From contig CM036201.1 of the NCBI GenBank assembly GCA_020631735.1, positions 77,848,502 through 77,912,501 on the forward strand: a stretch of 64,000 bases of DNA. Reading direction: 5' to 3'. The DNA is from Saccharum officinarum (taxonomy: Eukaryota > Streptophyta > Magnoliopsida > Poales > Poaceae). Both the position numbers and the translations under genes were made by a program. How positions within the stretch are numbered: position 1 is the first letter of the stretch; every line of letters begins with the position of its first letter. The notes under the pieces were generated by a model, which saw only the letters and a program-made list of their open reading frames with translations, was not told where the DNA came from and made no database searches. Shown here in pieces: positions 1 to 11,753 of this stretch.

Positions 1-160
1 TGCCACGTCATCTGAAATAGTTTTAGTTGACGAATGAAATATGATCTTCCAGTACACAAAATTGTTTTATGGTTTCGTACACCAACTATATGATTTAATT
101 GTTATATGGTGTTGTGATAGTAAAAAAATATGCCATACAAACTATGTAGCCACTTGCAAA
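1..160. other. AT-rich flank, no gene seen
   Basis: Short AT-rich stretch before the putative Helitron 5' end. I see no open frame or repeat boundary here. Confidence 0.5.
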
Positions 161-589
161 TCTATACCTTAATAATAAAGAGGCAAAATTTCAGGCTTTT
201 TTTCGTCCATCTATTTGTTTGGTCCGTCTTCTCCTAACTAACTTCATGAATATGGATGTTATTTATATCTCTACAACTCTCATATTTATATGACACATAG
301 ACAGAGTTCCTAAAGTAATATAGATAGTTATAGGAATCCTAATCCAAATATATGTCTCCAATTCTAAATATGTTGCATAGAAATCCAAACTCAAATAGGA
401 AAAAATGCAAGTGTAAATTAGGAAATATATTCCATCTCAGTTTTTTCACTTATTTTCTCCAGTTTGGAGGTGTAGTCCGTACGCCCTGTCTAATGGAAAA
501 TCCTCCGTATGTCCCGTCTGAAGGAAAGCCTTCACCCGTTAGCGGATTGTGTGTGACGTCCCGTGCCTTCCTTTTCATGATTTTTAACC

Positions 590-946
590 TTTCCTTTTCT
601 AATATGTAAATCTCCTTTTCTATATAGATAAAAAATAAATAATAAAACAATATTATGGGCCCTCCAAACTGCGACAATTATCTAATAAATAAATATTTCT
701 ATCATGAAGTTGTTCCATGTAATTTTGATTAGGAAATAATTTATTATTATAAGATGAATCTATTGATTTTTCTTTTCTAATATGTAAATCTGCTTTTCTA
801 TACAGATAAAAAATAAATAATAAAACAGTATTATGGGCCATTCAAACTGCAACAATTACCTAATAAAAAATATTTCTATCATGAAGTTGTTCCATGTAAT
901 TTTGATTAGGGAATAAATTATTATTATAAGATGATTCGATTGATGA
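590..946 (+). repeat. Two-copy tandem repeat, about 178-base period
   Basis: The segment beginning TTTTCTAATATGTAAATC at 595 recurs at 773 with the same order of landmarks: an ATAAAAAATAAATAATAAAAC run, TATTATGGGCC, TTTCTATCATGAAGTTGTTC and TTATTATTATAAGATGA. The copies differ by scattered substitutions and small indels. Confidence 0.85.
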
Positions 947-997
947 CTTAACTAATTATCATGAATCAACTAATGGCTTAACTAATCAAACTATAAA

Positions 998-1060
998 CTG
1001 AAATCTTGAGAAGTTTGTCATCTAATGTAAACCGAAATCTTGAGAAGTTTGTCGTCTAAT
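998..1060 (+). repeat. Short direct repeat, about 34-base period
   Basis: AAATCTTGAGAAGTTTGTC followed by TCTAAT occurs twice in tandem, immediately after the 178-base repeats and inside the putative Helitron. Confidence 0.75.
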
Positions 1061-3184
1061 CTAATCAATTAAATGTTTTTCGAAGTTATCCTTATATACC
1101 AATGCAAATCTCCAAGTTGTTTGTATATACCAGAGCAAGTTTCGACGAGGGATGACATGTGGAAATTGAGAAAGGTCTCCTCGTACTTCACACTCGTCAA
1201 CTGAGAGACCAATTCTTGATATGACCTTGCTGAATTTAATGACATACTAAAACTACATATTGTGGGTCCTCAATAGAAGTCATAGAACTTGATATCTAAC
1301 TCCATCTACACATGAATAGTATGAAAACTAAAGTTATGATATATTTACGAGTAAACATTTTTGCACATTATACTGAAAGAAAAAAATATATCAAGGTTAT
1401 TTTCATTCAATACACGAATTAATAAGGCATTGTCATATTATTGCTAATGTTTATCTATATTTTGAATGCCATGGTCATCATAAAATAAAGTATAACTTTT
1501 TAAATTTTACAAAAAGGATAAAACTTAAATAGATACGTGACATTGTCGTTTTTGTTTTCATTAATGAGCCTGTTCATTTGTGATTGGTGTAACAACACCT
1601 CACAACATAAAAAATAGCACCTATACGAATTTTAGCTATTACAGTCGGTGTAACTATGCAGCAAGCTGAAGCGAACAAGTTGAACATTTGATTTTTTGTT
1701 TCCCGTTACACTGCACGAGCATGTTTGCTAATCAAGTACTAGCGTACTAGAACTACGAGGTGTATAAACAATATACCAAATGCGCCTACCACTAAAAATT
1801 GAAGTGACATGTTGGCAAATAAATAGGGTACATGAAAATGTATTAGTTTACTTCAATAATTGTAAGATAGAAAATACATGGTTTGCTTATATAGTGGCGG
1901 AGCCCCGTGACCCTGGGTGCCTGCCCAGGCTCCGTTGCCGATGCACCCAGCATGTTTTGTCGGGAGCTAGCTCCAAAGACCAAAATATGTGAGCTGATCA
2001 GTCCAATAGATTCACTCGGGCTACGATCAAGCGCTGGGTCACCTACTGCATATATGAAATAGATTACACGAGTGACTCACATTGACACTCAAAGGTGCAA
2101 GTTTCACGCGTACCTTTCACATTGCACTAGCGTGCACACTTGATCATGCAAGCGTCACAGGAGAATGCAACAATTACACACTGCATACTCATGTGTAGGT
2201 TTCATGGCAACGGAGCACAGAGAGGAACAGCAGCGTGGCGTGCCGCACAGGATCGTCAAATTGCATACAGCATGATGATGAAACAATTTAGCCCCAACCT
2301 AAGAACAACCTCAAAAGTCTCTATAAATTTTAATTTACATCTCTCTATTTGTAAAGTCATTCAATGTACATTTTTTTTCTACATCTCTTGTTTCTCCAAC
2401 AAACTCTTTAATTTTTGTTCTCTATATCCCAATAGTTTATTATATTTTTTCTTCTGTGAAAAAACCATAAGAAAACTGCCATGCACATATTGTATTTAGA
2501 GAGTAATGTAGCATCTCCAGAAGTGGAGAGTGAGAATGGTGGGTTTTGAGAACAGAAAAAGTGGAGAGCGGTTTAAAGAGCTCATTTTGGAGTATGTTTT
2601 CTTGGTTTGTTTTCTAGCTTTTGTGACAAAAGAGTCATATAGAGAGCCCTTTAGAGATGCTCTAAGCATCATCCGATTTCAAACATATTGGAAGAGTTTC
2701 AATTTGGCCTCAACCTAAGTTTCATCCTGTTTCAAAAACGTATTTGAAGAAGTTTTATCTAGATGAAACTCCCCACCCTTCCATCTCTCTTCTTAATTAT
2801 ATATCGCTAAGTCATTAAATCTGCTAATGCCTCATAATATTAAATGAGAATGAAACTCCAACTAAGAATGATGTTCTATCTATTAGTACCTTATATTTTG
2901 CATCTCCAAACCCTAATATCTTCCAACCCTTGTTGTTCTACGTGATTCTCTTGACGAGATTTGTGGTTTTAGGTGGACTTACTAACCGTAAGAAATTCGA
3001 CATCCTCCATCTCAATAGGTCTTCAAGGAAGACATTCTCGATACTACGCGGTGCCAAAACTGGCTAGGCTGAAAACTAGTTAGGTCGGTTTTTTCGTGTT
3101 CGTGGACGACTACAACGCACGAGGCTACCTCTCTTATGTGACTAAGCTCCATGCGTAGTCGCCGACCTCCGTGCCGACATTGAG
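1061..3184. other. Gene-free AT-rich Helitron interior
   Basis: No recognisable gene. About 1895-2060 holds a sequence starting GTGGCGGAGCCCCGTGACC that looks like the end of a CAGNGGCG-type hAT, but no convincing partner end was found. A stretch near 2270-2680 has sequence typical of small foldback elements (GAGATGCTCTA at its right). Confidence 0.4.
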
Positions 3185-3570
3185 CTCTGCAACGACGAGC
3201 CTCCATTCCTCCAAGATGCAAGGTGACATTGCGCTGAAAGCACATGTTGCAAGCATATGTTTAAAGAGTATCAGATGTTTCACCAGGATGTTGCATGCGT
3301 TTCATCTGAATGTTGCAAAAGTAGATCAGGATGTTGTACATGTTGTAATGGCTATACACATATGTTGAAAATATATTTATTTGTATGTTACATATGTTTT
3401 ACACATATGTTACAAGTGTTTTATCTAGATATTGCATATGTTTTGCAATGGCTTTTCATGTGTTTTCAGGTGTTTTGGCAAGTGTTTTAGACGCATGTTT
3501 CAAGTGTTTTATCTGTCAACAGACGTATGTTGCAAATGTTTCATCTAGATTTTTTAAAAGTGGATCAGGA
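3185..3570 (+). repeat. Degenerate short-period repeats built on TGTTGCA / TGTTTCA
   Basis: Imperfect repeats recur about every 30-60 bases, with variants of GATGTTGCA, CATATGTT and TGTTTCATCT followed by AAAAGTAGATCAGGATGTT (a similar phrase at about 3315 and again near 3555). Frames stay open by chance on the plus strand and no protein family is recognised. This is probably the subterminal part of a DNA transposon. Confidence 0.6.
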
Positions 3571-3579
3571 TGTTACACA

Positions 3580-4560
3580 TATTGCAATGGCGCCGGTGGC
3601 TCGCGGATAGCGGCTTGCCGCAGGGCTTCGGCTCCTACCTCGCGCGGTGTGCCTCGCCCTCCCCTCTCCTCTCCCTCCCCTCCCTTCACTTCCCTCTATC
3701 TCGCCTGGGCGTTGGCGTTGGGGTGGGGGTCATCGAGGGTGCTACGTTTAGAGGTGTTACGTTCGGATGCAAACGCTGGCGTGGGATGGGATGCGGGCGC
3801 AGGGGTGAGAGCAGCATCCAGACGAGTACTACGGCAGAACCTCCGGGTGCTAGCCCTTCACCGTGAAATTCCGTTGGATTCCTTTGATGACAAATTAAAA
3901 GTCTCCAATCCAGACAAATCGGGCCGGGCAACGTGGCAAGGACAGATCGAGCAGGCAGCAGGTAGCGCACAGCCGCAGCGTCCATCGAGGCCGCGCGCTG
4001 CTCTGCCCGAGGCCGCCCGCCCGGCGCCCGCCGCTGCTGCAAGCAGGAGCTGCCCCGGCGCGGCGTCTGTGCATCGAACGAGGCCGCGCGCTGCTCTGCC
4101 CGAGGTCGCCCGGCCGCGCTAGCTGCTGCGTGCTCCCAGTGCCCCGCCCTGCTCACTGGCGTCCTGTTATGATCGCGCGCGCGAGGCGAGACGCGAGAGG
4201 AGCATGCATTGCAATGCACGCACGTTTCTCCAAGCAAGCTCCCCCTGCTGCCGCGAATTGAATCGGGCCAGGCAGGGACGGGATCGCGCCATGGCCGCGG
4301 TGCCGTACGTACGTGTGCCCCAGTGCCGTCGCCGTCGTCTGGGCTGGCGACTGCCGAGTGACGACGGCGCGCTGCGGCTGCTTCGTTCGCCGGTCGCCGT
4401 GGCCCGTGCATGTGTGACCACTGATCACCGCGCGCGGCTCGATTGATCGGGTCAGGGTCAGCTGGAGCTGGAGTGGTCAGGCCGGCCATCAAGGCCTGTG
4501 TTGTTGTGGGAGTCCGAGTTACCCTCGGTTGGCTCATCAGCTCACAGCTGCCTGCCTATT
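3580..4560. other. GC-rich block, overlapping open frames, no recognised gene
   Basis: GC content rises sharply and several frames are open on both strands, including a 283-codon frame on the minus strand. None shows a recognisable domain, and the compositions (Arg, Ala, Pro rich) are typical of frames open only because of high GC. It contains a 34-base direct repeat at about 3984 and 4080. It may be a captured promoter or first-exon fragment. Confidence 0.4.
3984..4117 (+). repeat. Direct repeat, 96-base spacing
   Basis: GAGGCCGCGCGCTGCTCTGC followed by CCGAGG(C/T)CGCCCG occurs at about 3985 and again at about 4081. Confidence 0.8.
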
Positions 4561-4730
4561 AATTGGCCATCAAGTCGCGGCAGGGAAAGGAGTACGAGCT
4601 GTCGTGTCATCCATCGCCATCGGGGTAGTCGTCAAGACTAGGGCATCGCCATCACTAGCTAACGCGTCTAGCAGAAACCTAGGATACCAGTATCTATCCG
4701 TTTGAAACGCACGACTTCCACGTGAACTTA

Positions 4731-4972
4731 GGGTGTGTTTAGTTGTCCTGTAAAATTTTTGGAAGTACAGTAACTTTTTCGTTTGTATTTGATAATTAGT
4801 GTTCAATCATGAACTAATTAGGTTCTAAAGATTCGTCTCATGATTTACAACTAAACTGTGTAATTAGTTATTTTTTTTACCTATATTTAATGCTCCATAC
4901 ATGCGTTCAAAGATTTGATGTGACGAGGAATCTTGTAAAATTTTTGGAATTTTGAAGAAACTAAACACTGCC
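4731..4972. mobile_element. Tourist-like MITE (PIF/Harbinger type)
   Basis: Begins GGGTGTGTTTAGTTG and ends CTAAACACTGCC, flanked by TTA at 4728-4730 and 4973-4975. It contains the internal landmarks of this grass family: ATTCGTCTC, TTTAATGCTCCATACATGCG and TTTGATGTGACG. Confidence 0.85.
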
Positions 4973-5639
4973 TTATATATATGGAAATAATTTTACAGTA
5001 GTTGGTTTAATTTCATTGGAAAATTAAACTTAGGAGTAGGAAAAAAAATTCTTGCTTTCCAAATAGCTAGGGAGTAGGGACTTATATATAGAGTACTGTC
5101 TACTGAACAATTAATTCTTAGCAACTGAATGAATTGACCAGCAACAATCTTTTATATGCGCCTGCGTGTATCTTTAAACATTGATTGATAAAACTAAAAA
5201 TTGACCAGCAACAATCTTTTATATATGTTAATGTTATATAATGATACTTCCTCCATTTTTTACGTGTCGTATTAGCTTTACCATTGATGTGGTAAAAGAA
5301 CAGAAAGTAGTACTCCTAAGACAGGTAACATGTTGGCCTGTAAGAAGCAATTACCATTAATTTTGCAGCACAACCGTACAAAAATGCTTCTGGCAGATAC
5401 TCCCCAAAAACATTAATGTCGTGTGTTTGCTACCTGAACAGAGTGAGGACAAGCTTGTAGACACAGAGTGGAGTACCTTTTTTACTAGCCTTGCTGCCTT
5501 GGTAGAAACTCGACAGCATGCAAAATGCAGGTAGCCCCATGCATGCCATGCCCTGCGACAATATAGTGCAAGATTCCATCCAGAACCGGTCCACACTAGA
5601 GAGAAACGGCCGAATCGAGCCTGCTGTCTCAATTTGAGC

Positions 5640-5758
5640 ACATGGGGATATCTACCCTTATGTTATAGTAAATCATATAGTAAGGAGTTACTATAATCTC
5701 ATAAATTAGCATAGCAATTATCATAACTCAAAGTGGCTACAGAATAAGTTATTTTGTA

Positions 5759-5815
<57 letters not shown>

Positions 5816-5831
5816 AAATATCCCCATGTGT
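5640..5831. mobile_element. Foldback element with (TA)n core
   Basis: CATGGGGATATCTACCC at the left is mirrored by GGTAAATATCCCCATG at the right. Between them lies a (TA)n run. The palindromic phrase GTGGCTACAGAATAA...TTATTTTGTAGCC sits next to the run and recurs at about 5905-5935. This is a candidate MITE around a microsatellite. Confidence 0.55.
5763..5811. repeat. (TA)n microsatellite
   Basis: About 24 uninterrupted TA units. Confidence 0.95.
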
Positions 5832-6173
5832 AATAGTAACCTAATTATCGTAAATATGTATTGACATTATCATAAATTAGTATATAAAATTATCGTAAAT
5901 GGAGGTGGCTACAGAATAACTTATTTTGTAGCTGGCTACTGAATATAAATCACATTCAATTGGAACTATATATACAGTACTCCACATGCCAACGTCCATG
6001 CATTATCTCTTAAATGGGAATATATGTGCCAGCAGTCCGGCAGCTAGCTAAAGAACTTCCAAGACCCGGTTGAAGCTAGGGGTGCAGAACAGCCAAAAGG
6101 CTCGGATAAACTTCTTTCATCCTAGCACAAGCATCCAACAGACCAACATCTTGGAATGAAACCAACAGTAACA

Positions 6174-7520
6174 TGTCACACCCAAAATTTCCTATTTTGG
6201 GTTGTGCATGAAAAATACTAAATAAAATAAATGATTTCAATATTTGAATAAATTTATTAGATAAGTTAAGTTGCTGCTAATTTAAATATAGAAAATTGTG
6301 GTTTTAAACTTTTCCATATTGATTTGATAATATGGTGTTTGTGTGATGCTTGTCTTTGGTGTTGGTGAGTGATATTATATTTTCAACATACCATAGGACG
6401 ACGTTTACTTCTCATCGGAAAACTTTTTGTTATTTTCTGGATTTAAAATTTCAATTTCCGTGAGCTTAATATTTTTCCTTGATCCCTTCATCAATCTTTT
6501 TATGAGCCCAAACCTATTTAGTTGAGTTCCTTATCTCTCCAAGAGTCTCTAGGATTTTTCCTGTGATTTTTCTGAGCTCCGGGCTATTTTTCACGACCAG
6601 AAAGGTAATTCTAGATTTTCTGAAATTATTTTTATTCGCGGAATTAAAATAATCCCGAAATTAAGAAAATCCAAAAAGTTTCCAAACCCTACAACTATAT
6701 ATGTGCCGGCGTAGCCCTCGATGCCCTGGTTTCAGAAGTACAACCCTTATCGCGAGCCGCTGCTCGTAGCCGTGCCGAGTGAATCTGATGACCCTAACTT
6801 GTTAGACGAACTTTTGAATGACTTTATATGGTTTCTGGTGTTTTGGGAATGGCCTCCCTAAGCATTTAGAAATCATGACTCACAGTGAAAGTGTACACAT
6901 CTGCGCAGAGTTAAAAACTGGTATACTAGCCATGCCCACGGATACGGGCGCCCTTGGAACATCTACAGATAGATGATCACCATTGTTATATCATGCTTAA
7001 TTACTGTTGATTATTATTATGCTCATGTTAATGCTATTCATTATCCTTATTACAATTGATCATTGATTCATTAATGGGAATCGGTTCATCTTGATGCTAC
7101 TCAATTACTAATTATATGATGATTAAAAGCTAAACGCAGTCAAACAGTGTCTAGCCTTTTGTGCCTCATGAACCCTGTGTTGTACTTGTTGAGTTCGACA
7201 TGGACTCACTCTTGCTATTTCTCCAACACTCCAGTGTGTAGTAAGGTGCTACTTAGAAGAAGGATAAAGAGGTAGTGGAGTTTCTAGAAGTCTTTTAGAA
7301 GTGTTTGGCATACGGAGCCACCAGTCAACCGTCCCTGAGAAGAATGGAGCCTGAAGTTTAGTCACCATTCCGCGATACTCTGATGTAAGTGTTAATATAG
7401 CTATGTATACATTATATAATAACATTGTTTCTGATACTTTTTTATTCTGACATATGTGTGGACTTCTTGGGCACACATATGATTAACCTGGTTTTGTTCT
7501 TTAGAAAACCGGGTGTGACA
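6174..7520 (+). mobile_element. Solo LTR of an LTR retrotransposon
   Basis: Begins TGTCACACCC and ends GGGTGTGACA (the TG...CA form of an LTR), and is flanked on both sides by TAACA (6169-6173 and 7521-7525), a perfect 5-base target duplication. Length is 1347 bases. No gag-pol, primer-binding site or second LTR is present, so this is the product of recombination between two LTRs. The superfamily cannot be decided from the LTR alone. Confidence 0.85.
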
Positions 7521-7525
7521 TAACA

Positions 7526-8384
7526 GGGGCAGCGTCGTCTGGCAAATGCATCCATGCACTAGGAGAGAGGACCACGCCGCCAAGGCCTAGTCGTGCAACC
7601 AAACAAAACTACGCTTGCATTAGCAGGGGGACCTCTACTAGGAGGCCAAAAAAACCCGTCCTATGTATGCTCTTTCTCTCACCATATTTTGTCTAGGATA
7701 TTTTCAGAAAAATCTAACGTTCGGGGTTTTATATAGGTATATATAGATTTTGCTATGCAGTATATCGATTTTTCTATACACCTAGATATACGTTATGTCT
7801 AGATATATAGGTAAAACTATGTATGTAAAAATCAGAACGACTTACAAACTATAATGACGAAAAAATTAAGCAATTGATTTCTCTTCTATGTCATATCATG
7901 CACAAAGTCTCCCCTGGTTAAGCATATTCTACGCAAGATACGGTGTCGTCGAGTTTAGTTTGTTTCAACACCGCACACCCCCGATATTGTCGTTTATACT
8001 TCTAGATATGTAGTTCTTTATTTCCTTACCAAGATCTCATCTATTTGTTGTCAAAGCGTCAACACATACAATTTTCTACTCAAAATGCTGAGGCAAAATA
8101 CTGTGTTGTGGTGACAATGTTGCATAGGCCACTTGGTGGCACCAAATACTTTAGGAGCTTCACAATCCTCTTCTGCATGCCATGATTGATTATTGTGAAA
8201 AACATCGGTGCTGTCTCTCTCAAGCAACCCGACCCACCCACGTGGCGCGGCAGAGTACAAAAATACCATGATTCATTGTTGACGAGCATGGTTGCATAGC
8301 AATCAGAATGCTAAAAATCATCCACTAACATGTATTATGATATTTATTTAATCATATTAGTAAATGAAAGTAGTATAATTTCAC
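7526..8384. other. Gene-free AT-rich stretch
   Basis: No gene recognised. Part of 7680-7860 has mirrored TATAGGTATATATAG-type phrases suggesting a decayed small inverted-repeat element. Confidence 0.4.
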
Positions 8385-8423
8385 CGGCGATTCCCGCAGC
8401 AATGCGCGGAGCGTTCTTCTAGT

Positions 8424-9253
8424 ACATAAGATGTGAGAGACATTCTTTTGAGTGTCATTATAAAAAAAAGTTCAGTCCCAAAACTCAAACCATTTTCAAC
8501 AAAATCTCGTCGGACTACAGGCCTACAACTCGTTGGTCTGGGTCGATAGAAGTTAGAACCAAGTGTACGTCTTCAGCTTTCTTCAAAAAACTATATGTCT
8601 TCAGCTCACGACGCGATTGTATTCCCGGACCATGCATACATACCAGGTTTCACACTCAAATCCATCAATCCATGGCCCCGTCCGGATAATGGACGAGATC
8701 ATTTGTTTCTTCTGTTCCCGTGTTCCTTTGCTGTCGTCGTCGTCGTCGCTTGTTCGTCTGAACCTCGCATCCCAGCAGCTTCCTCAGCAACTGTTGGGGA
8801 TTCAACGCCGCCGCCGACGACAGGTCGTGGCGTTGGCCGATCGTGCCGGGCGCGCAACCGCAGACAGCGGCGCCGGTGTTGGGGGTGCTGTACGTGGCCA
8901 CGTCCTCTTGCTCTTGTCACGGGAATATTTTGCCCTTCTCCGCCCGCTGCTGGAGTCCGGCGTCCCGTCGCCGTCAGGGACGACGAGCGTGCAGCAGAGC
9001 AAGCGCGGCGTGCGGGAATGGGATCGATCTCTCGTCTCTCTCTCCGGTGGATCTCCAGCCTCCAGTCTCCAGTCCAGTCCCAGCAGGCTCCCATGCCGAT
9101 TGCGATCGGGTGTCTCAGTGTCTGTCCCTTTCCAAGGCCTGCGTTGCTGCGTTGCGTTGCATGATTCGAGAGTCAAAAAAAATGTTTGGCGGACCACCAC
9201 CGTAGCCATCAATCATAGCCCTCTCGACCGCAAAATATCGACTGCAGATTATG
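8424..9253. other. GC-rich block, no recognised gene
   Basis: Between the Helitron 3' end and a Tourist fragment, 8690-9170 is GC-rich with five overlapping open frames on both strands (up to 237 codons). No domain is recognised and no splice structure suggests a product. It could be the first exon of a truncated gene or a promoter island. Confidence 0.35.
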
Positions 9254-9491
9254 TTGTGAAATTTTTTTTTGGGTAAAAATTCCTGTAGCACTTTTCGTTG
9301 TTATTTGGCAAAATTTGTCTAACTATGGACTAACTAGGTTCAAAAGATTCGTCTCGACATTTACAGACAAACCGTGCAATTAATTATTTTTTTACCTACA
9401 TTTAATGCTTTATGCATACGTCCAAAGATTTGATGTGACGGGTCTACGCAAAAATTTTTGAATGTTTTTGCCCATCTAAACAACCAGGCCC
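9254..9491. mobile_element. Tourist-like MITE, left end eroded
   Basis: Shares internal landmarks with the other copies (ATTCGTCTCGACATTTACAG, TTTAATGCTTTATGCATACG, TTTGATGTGACGGG) and ends CTAAACAACCAGGCCC. The left terminus lacks the expected GGGCC-TGTTTAG. Confidence 0.7.
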
Positions 9492-9615
9492 TAGTACGTG
9501 TACATATACAGTATGATCTTTGTCTGACACTGTGTTCATTCTTCTTTCTCTGCTATATACTATTCCTATTTGAACTAGTAAATCATTTTGACTTTTTTAT
9601 AGAGATATATATATA

Positions 9616-9857
9616 GGCCTTGTTTAGTTACACTCTAAATTTCAAATTTTTACACTATCTCTCCATCACATCAAATTTTGGACACATGCATGGAGCATTA
9701 AATATAGATAAAAAATAACTAATTGCACAGTTTGGTTGTAAATCACGAGACGAGTCTTTTGAGTCTAATTAGTCCATGATTGGACACTAATTGTCAAATA
9801 CAAACGAAAGTGTTACAGTAACAAAAGTTGAAAAAAATTTACAATCTAAACGGAGCC
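9616..9857. mobile_element. Tourist-like MITE
   Basis: Begins GGCCTTGTTTAGTTAC and ends CTAAACGGAGCC, with ATA directly flanking each end (9613-9615, 9858-9860). Same family as the copy at 4731, reverse orientation. Confidence 0.85.
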
Positions 9858-9985
9858 ATAGTTCTTCTTTCTCAATCAATCTACTACTATATACTACTCA
9901 TCTGTTTAAAATTGTAAATTGTGTTGTGTATACCTAGGTATATAATAAAATATATGTACCTAAAGACATCCAAACAACTTCTAAC

Positions 9986-10104
9986 GTCTTGTTCGCTTCG
10001 TTGAAAATCCATGACCGAAAGTACCGTTCGCTGATTTGCTATGAGAGAAAAACACTGTTTATTTACTGAAACAATACGGCTCATAAGACAAACGAGCATA
10101 GCCT
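9986..10104. mobile_element. Foldback MITE of the GTTCGCTTG family
   Basis: Left arm GTCTTGTTCGCTTCGTTG and right arm ACAAACGAGCATAG, with the family's internal GAGAGAAAAACACTG. It is a diverged copy of the elements at 16544, 31469, 33755 and 58309. Confidence 0.55.
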
Positions 10105-10477
10105 TAGAATGAAAGGGAGCAGAATCTACCTGTTTAATCTTTCTGAAAACATAATGTAGTAGGTTCATCGTATTTATATTACCTGCTCATGTGTGCATGT
10201 GCATGTAGTCATGTAGACGGCTTATCCATGTGAGTTTGCACTGTCGGCTGCGCTAATCTTTCAGTCAGTCAAAAGACTGTTACCCCCTTGCGAAAGAAAG
10301 CAGCAGCTGCACTGCACTGGATGCATGTGTAAAAGAGCTTTTTTTTTTTTTCCCGCGCCTGCCTGCTCTCAAGGCTTTTCAGCAGCATCTGCACTGGCGC
10401 GAAAGCGAGGTCGGTTGTCACGCTCACAATCAGCGACATGCATGACGCGGATCGGATGAACGAAAGAAACAACAAGC

Positions 10478-10732
10478 ACCCTGTTTACTTACTGTGTTTC
10501 GATGGGGGCGAAAAAGGGTGAAAAGAGCGAAAAATGTAGGGTAGCACGTTTCGGTTTTATTTGGTAAAAAGTGTCCAATCATGAATTACCTTGGCTCGAA
10601 AGATTCGTCTCGTGATTTTACCCTAGTTGTGTAATTAGTCTTTCTTTTCGTTTACATTTAATGCTTCATACATGTGTCCAAATATTCGATATGATAAGTG
10701 AAAAGTTTTTAGGTGGAAAACTAAACTAGATC
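10478..10732. mobile_element. Tourist-like MITE, diverged ends
   Basis: Internal landmarks GTGTCCAATCATGAATTACC, ATTCGTCTCGTGATTTTACC and TTTAATGCTTCATACATGTG identify the family. The ends (CCTGTTTACTTAC and AAACTAAACTAGATC) are decayed and boundaries are approximate. Confidence 0.65.
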
Positions 10733-10971
10733 TTATGCTCAAATGTTTATATTAAAATATTATAAAAGAAAAACCCTGCTCTGTAGCTGAAAAGTAGCTC
10801 AAACGATCACGGCAAATTACTGCTACCACCGCGCACCAGAGCCGGCTGCATGTTGGTGGACGGCAGGAAGTCAATGTGCGTGCTCTCTGCCCAAAGCCAT
10901 CATCAACTTTTGATCAGCTACAGTGTTGACAAGATATATACAGTACAGACGTCGTCTATCTATGTGCGTAA

Positions 10972-11183
10972 GGTCCTGTTTGGTTAACTCCATCACATCA
11001 ATGTTTCCTTAAATGCATGGAGTATTAAATGTAGACTAATTGTATGTATGTCGACACAGATTAGGAGTAATTTACGAGACAAATCTATTAAGCCTAATTA
11101 GTCTAAAATTGAAAACTTTTTGTCAAATAAGACGAAAGTGCTACGGTGTTTGTTAAACTTTAACATCCCAACCAAACACCCCC
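10972..11183. mobile_element. Tourist-like MITE
   Basis: Begins GGTCCTGTTTGGTTAAC and ends AACCAAACACCCCC, with TAA flanking each side (10969-10971, 11184-11186). Confidence 0.8.
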
Positions 11184-11509
11184 TAAATCCACCAACGGTT
11201 TGCTGTGCTATATCCAAACAAACTACCCATAGCTCGTTCCTCTTTCAAATTATAAATCGATTTGACTTTTTTATACATATATTTTATTATATATCTAGAC
11301 ATATATTATATTTAGATACATAGCAACATAGATATACCAAATGACATTTTGGAGCGGAGGAAGTATATGACAAATAGACACTACACTATAGGAAAAATCT
11401 GCACAAATGCAACCGTACTGAAGTACCAAGAGACGGCGAGAGGAAGACGAAGATCAATTGGTCCTGAGATGCAGAATTGCAGATGAAAGAAACACATTGG
11501 GTTAAAGTA

Positions 11510-11753
11510 GGGCCTGTTTAGTTGTCCATGCAACCCAAAAAAGTTTGCACAGTACCTGTCACATCGAATCTTGCGGCACATGCATGAAGTACTAAATGCA
11601 GACGAAAAAAAAAACTAATTACACAGTTTAGTTGTAAAATCACGAGACAAATCTTTTGAGCCTAATTAGTCCATGATTAGACATAAATTACCAAATAAAA
11701 CGAAAAGTGCTGCAATAGCCGAACCCAAACTTTTTCACAAACTAAACAACCCC
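11510..11753. mobile_element. Tourist-like MITE
   Basis: Begins GGGCCTGTTTAGTTGTCC and ends AACTAAACAACCCC. The flanking triplets are GTA and TAA, so the target duplication has probably mutated. Internal CACGAGACAAATCTTTTGAG is typical of the family. Confidence 0.8.

Larger units (their letters stand above)
161..8423 (+). mobile_element. Probable Helitron (non-autonomous), both ends visible
   Basis: The left end starts TCTATACCTTAATAATAAAG, preceded by A, which resembles 5' ends of grass Helitrons. The right end shows a small hairpin (CCGC...GCGG near 8388-8409), then a short spacer and CTAGT at 8419-8423, the classical Helitron 3' signature. No Rep/helicase coding sequence is visible, so it would be non-autonomous. 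The interior holds tandem repeats, a Tourist element, a solo LTR and a GC-rich stretch. The base after CTAGT is A, not the expected T, so the two ends might belong to different elements or the flank may have mutated. Confidence 0.45.

Noticed and set aside
1893..2060. A fifth CAGNGGCG-type hAT starting GTGGCGGAGCCCC
   Set aside because: The first two bases (CA) are missing, the candidate right end matches poorly and flanking octamers match only 6 of 8.
3385..4537. Long open frames on both strands (245 and 283 codons)
   Set aside because: They overlap one another in a GC-rich block, have low-complexity Arg/Ala/Pro composition and no recognisable domain.
8563..9276. 237-codon plus frame and three other overlapping frames
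   Set aside because: All frames open at once because of GC content; no domain, no start context or splice structure.
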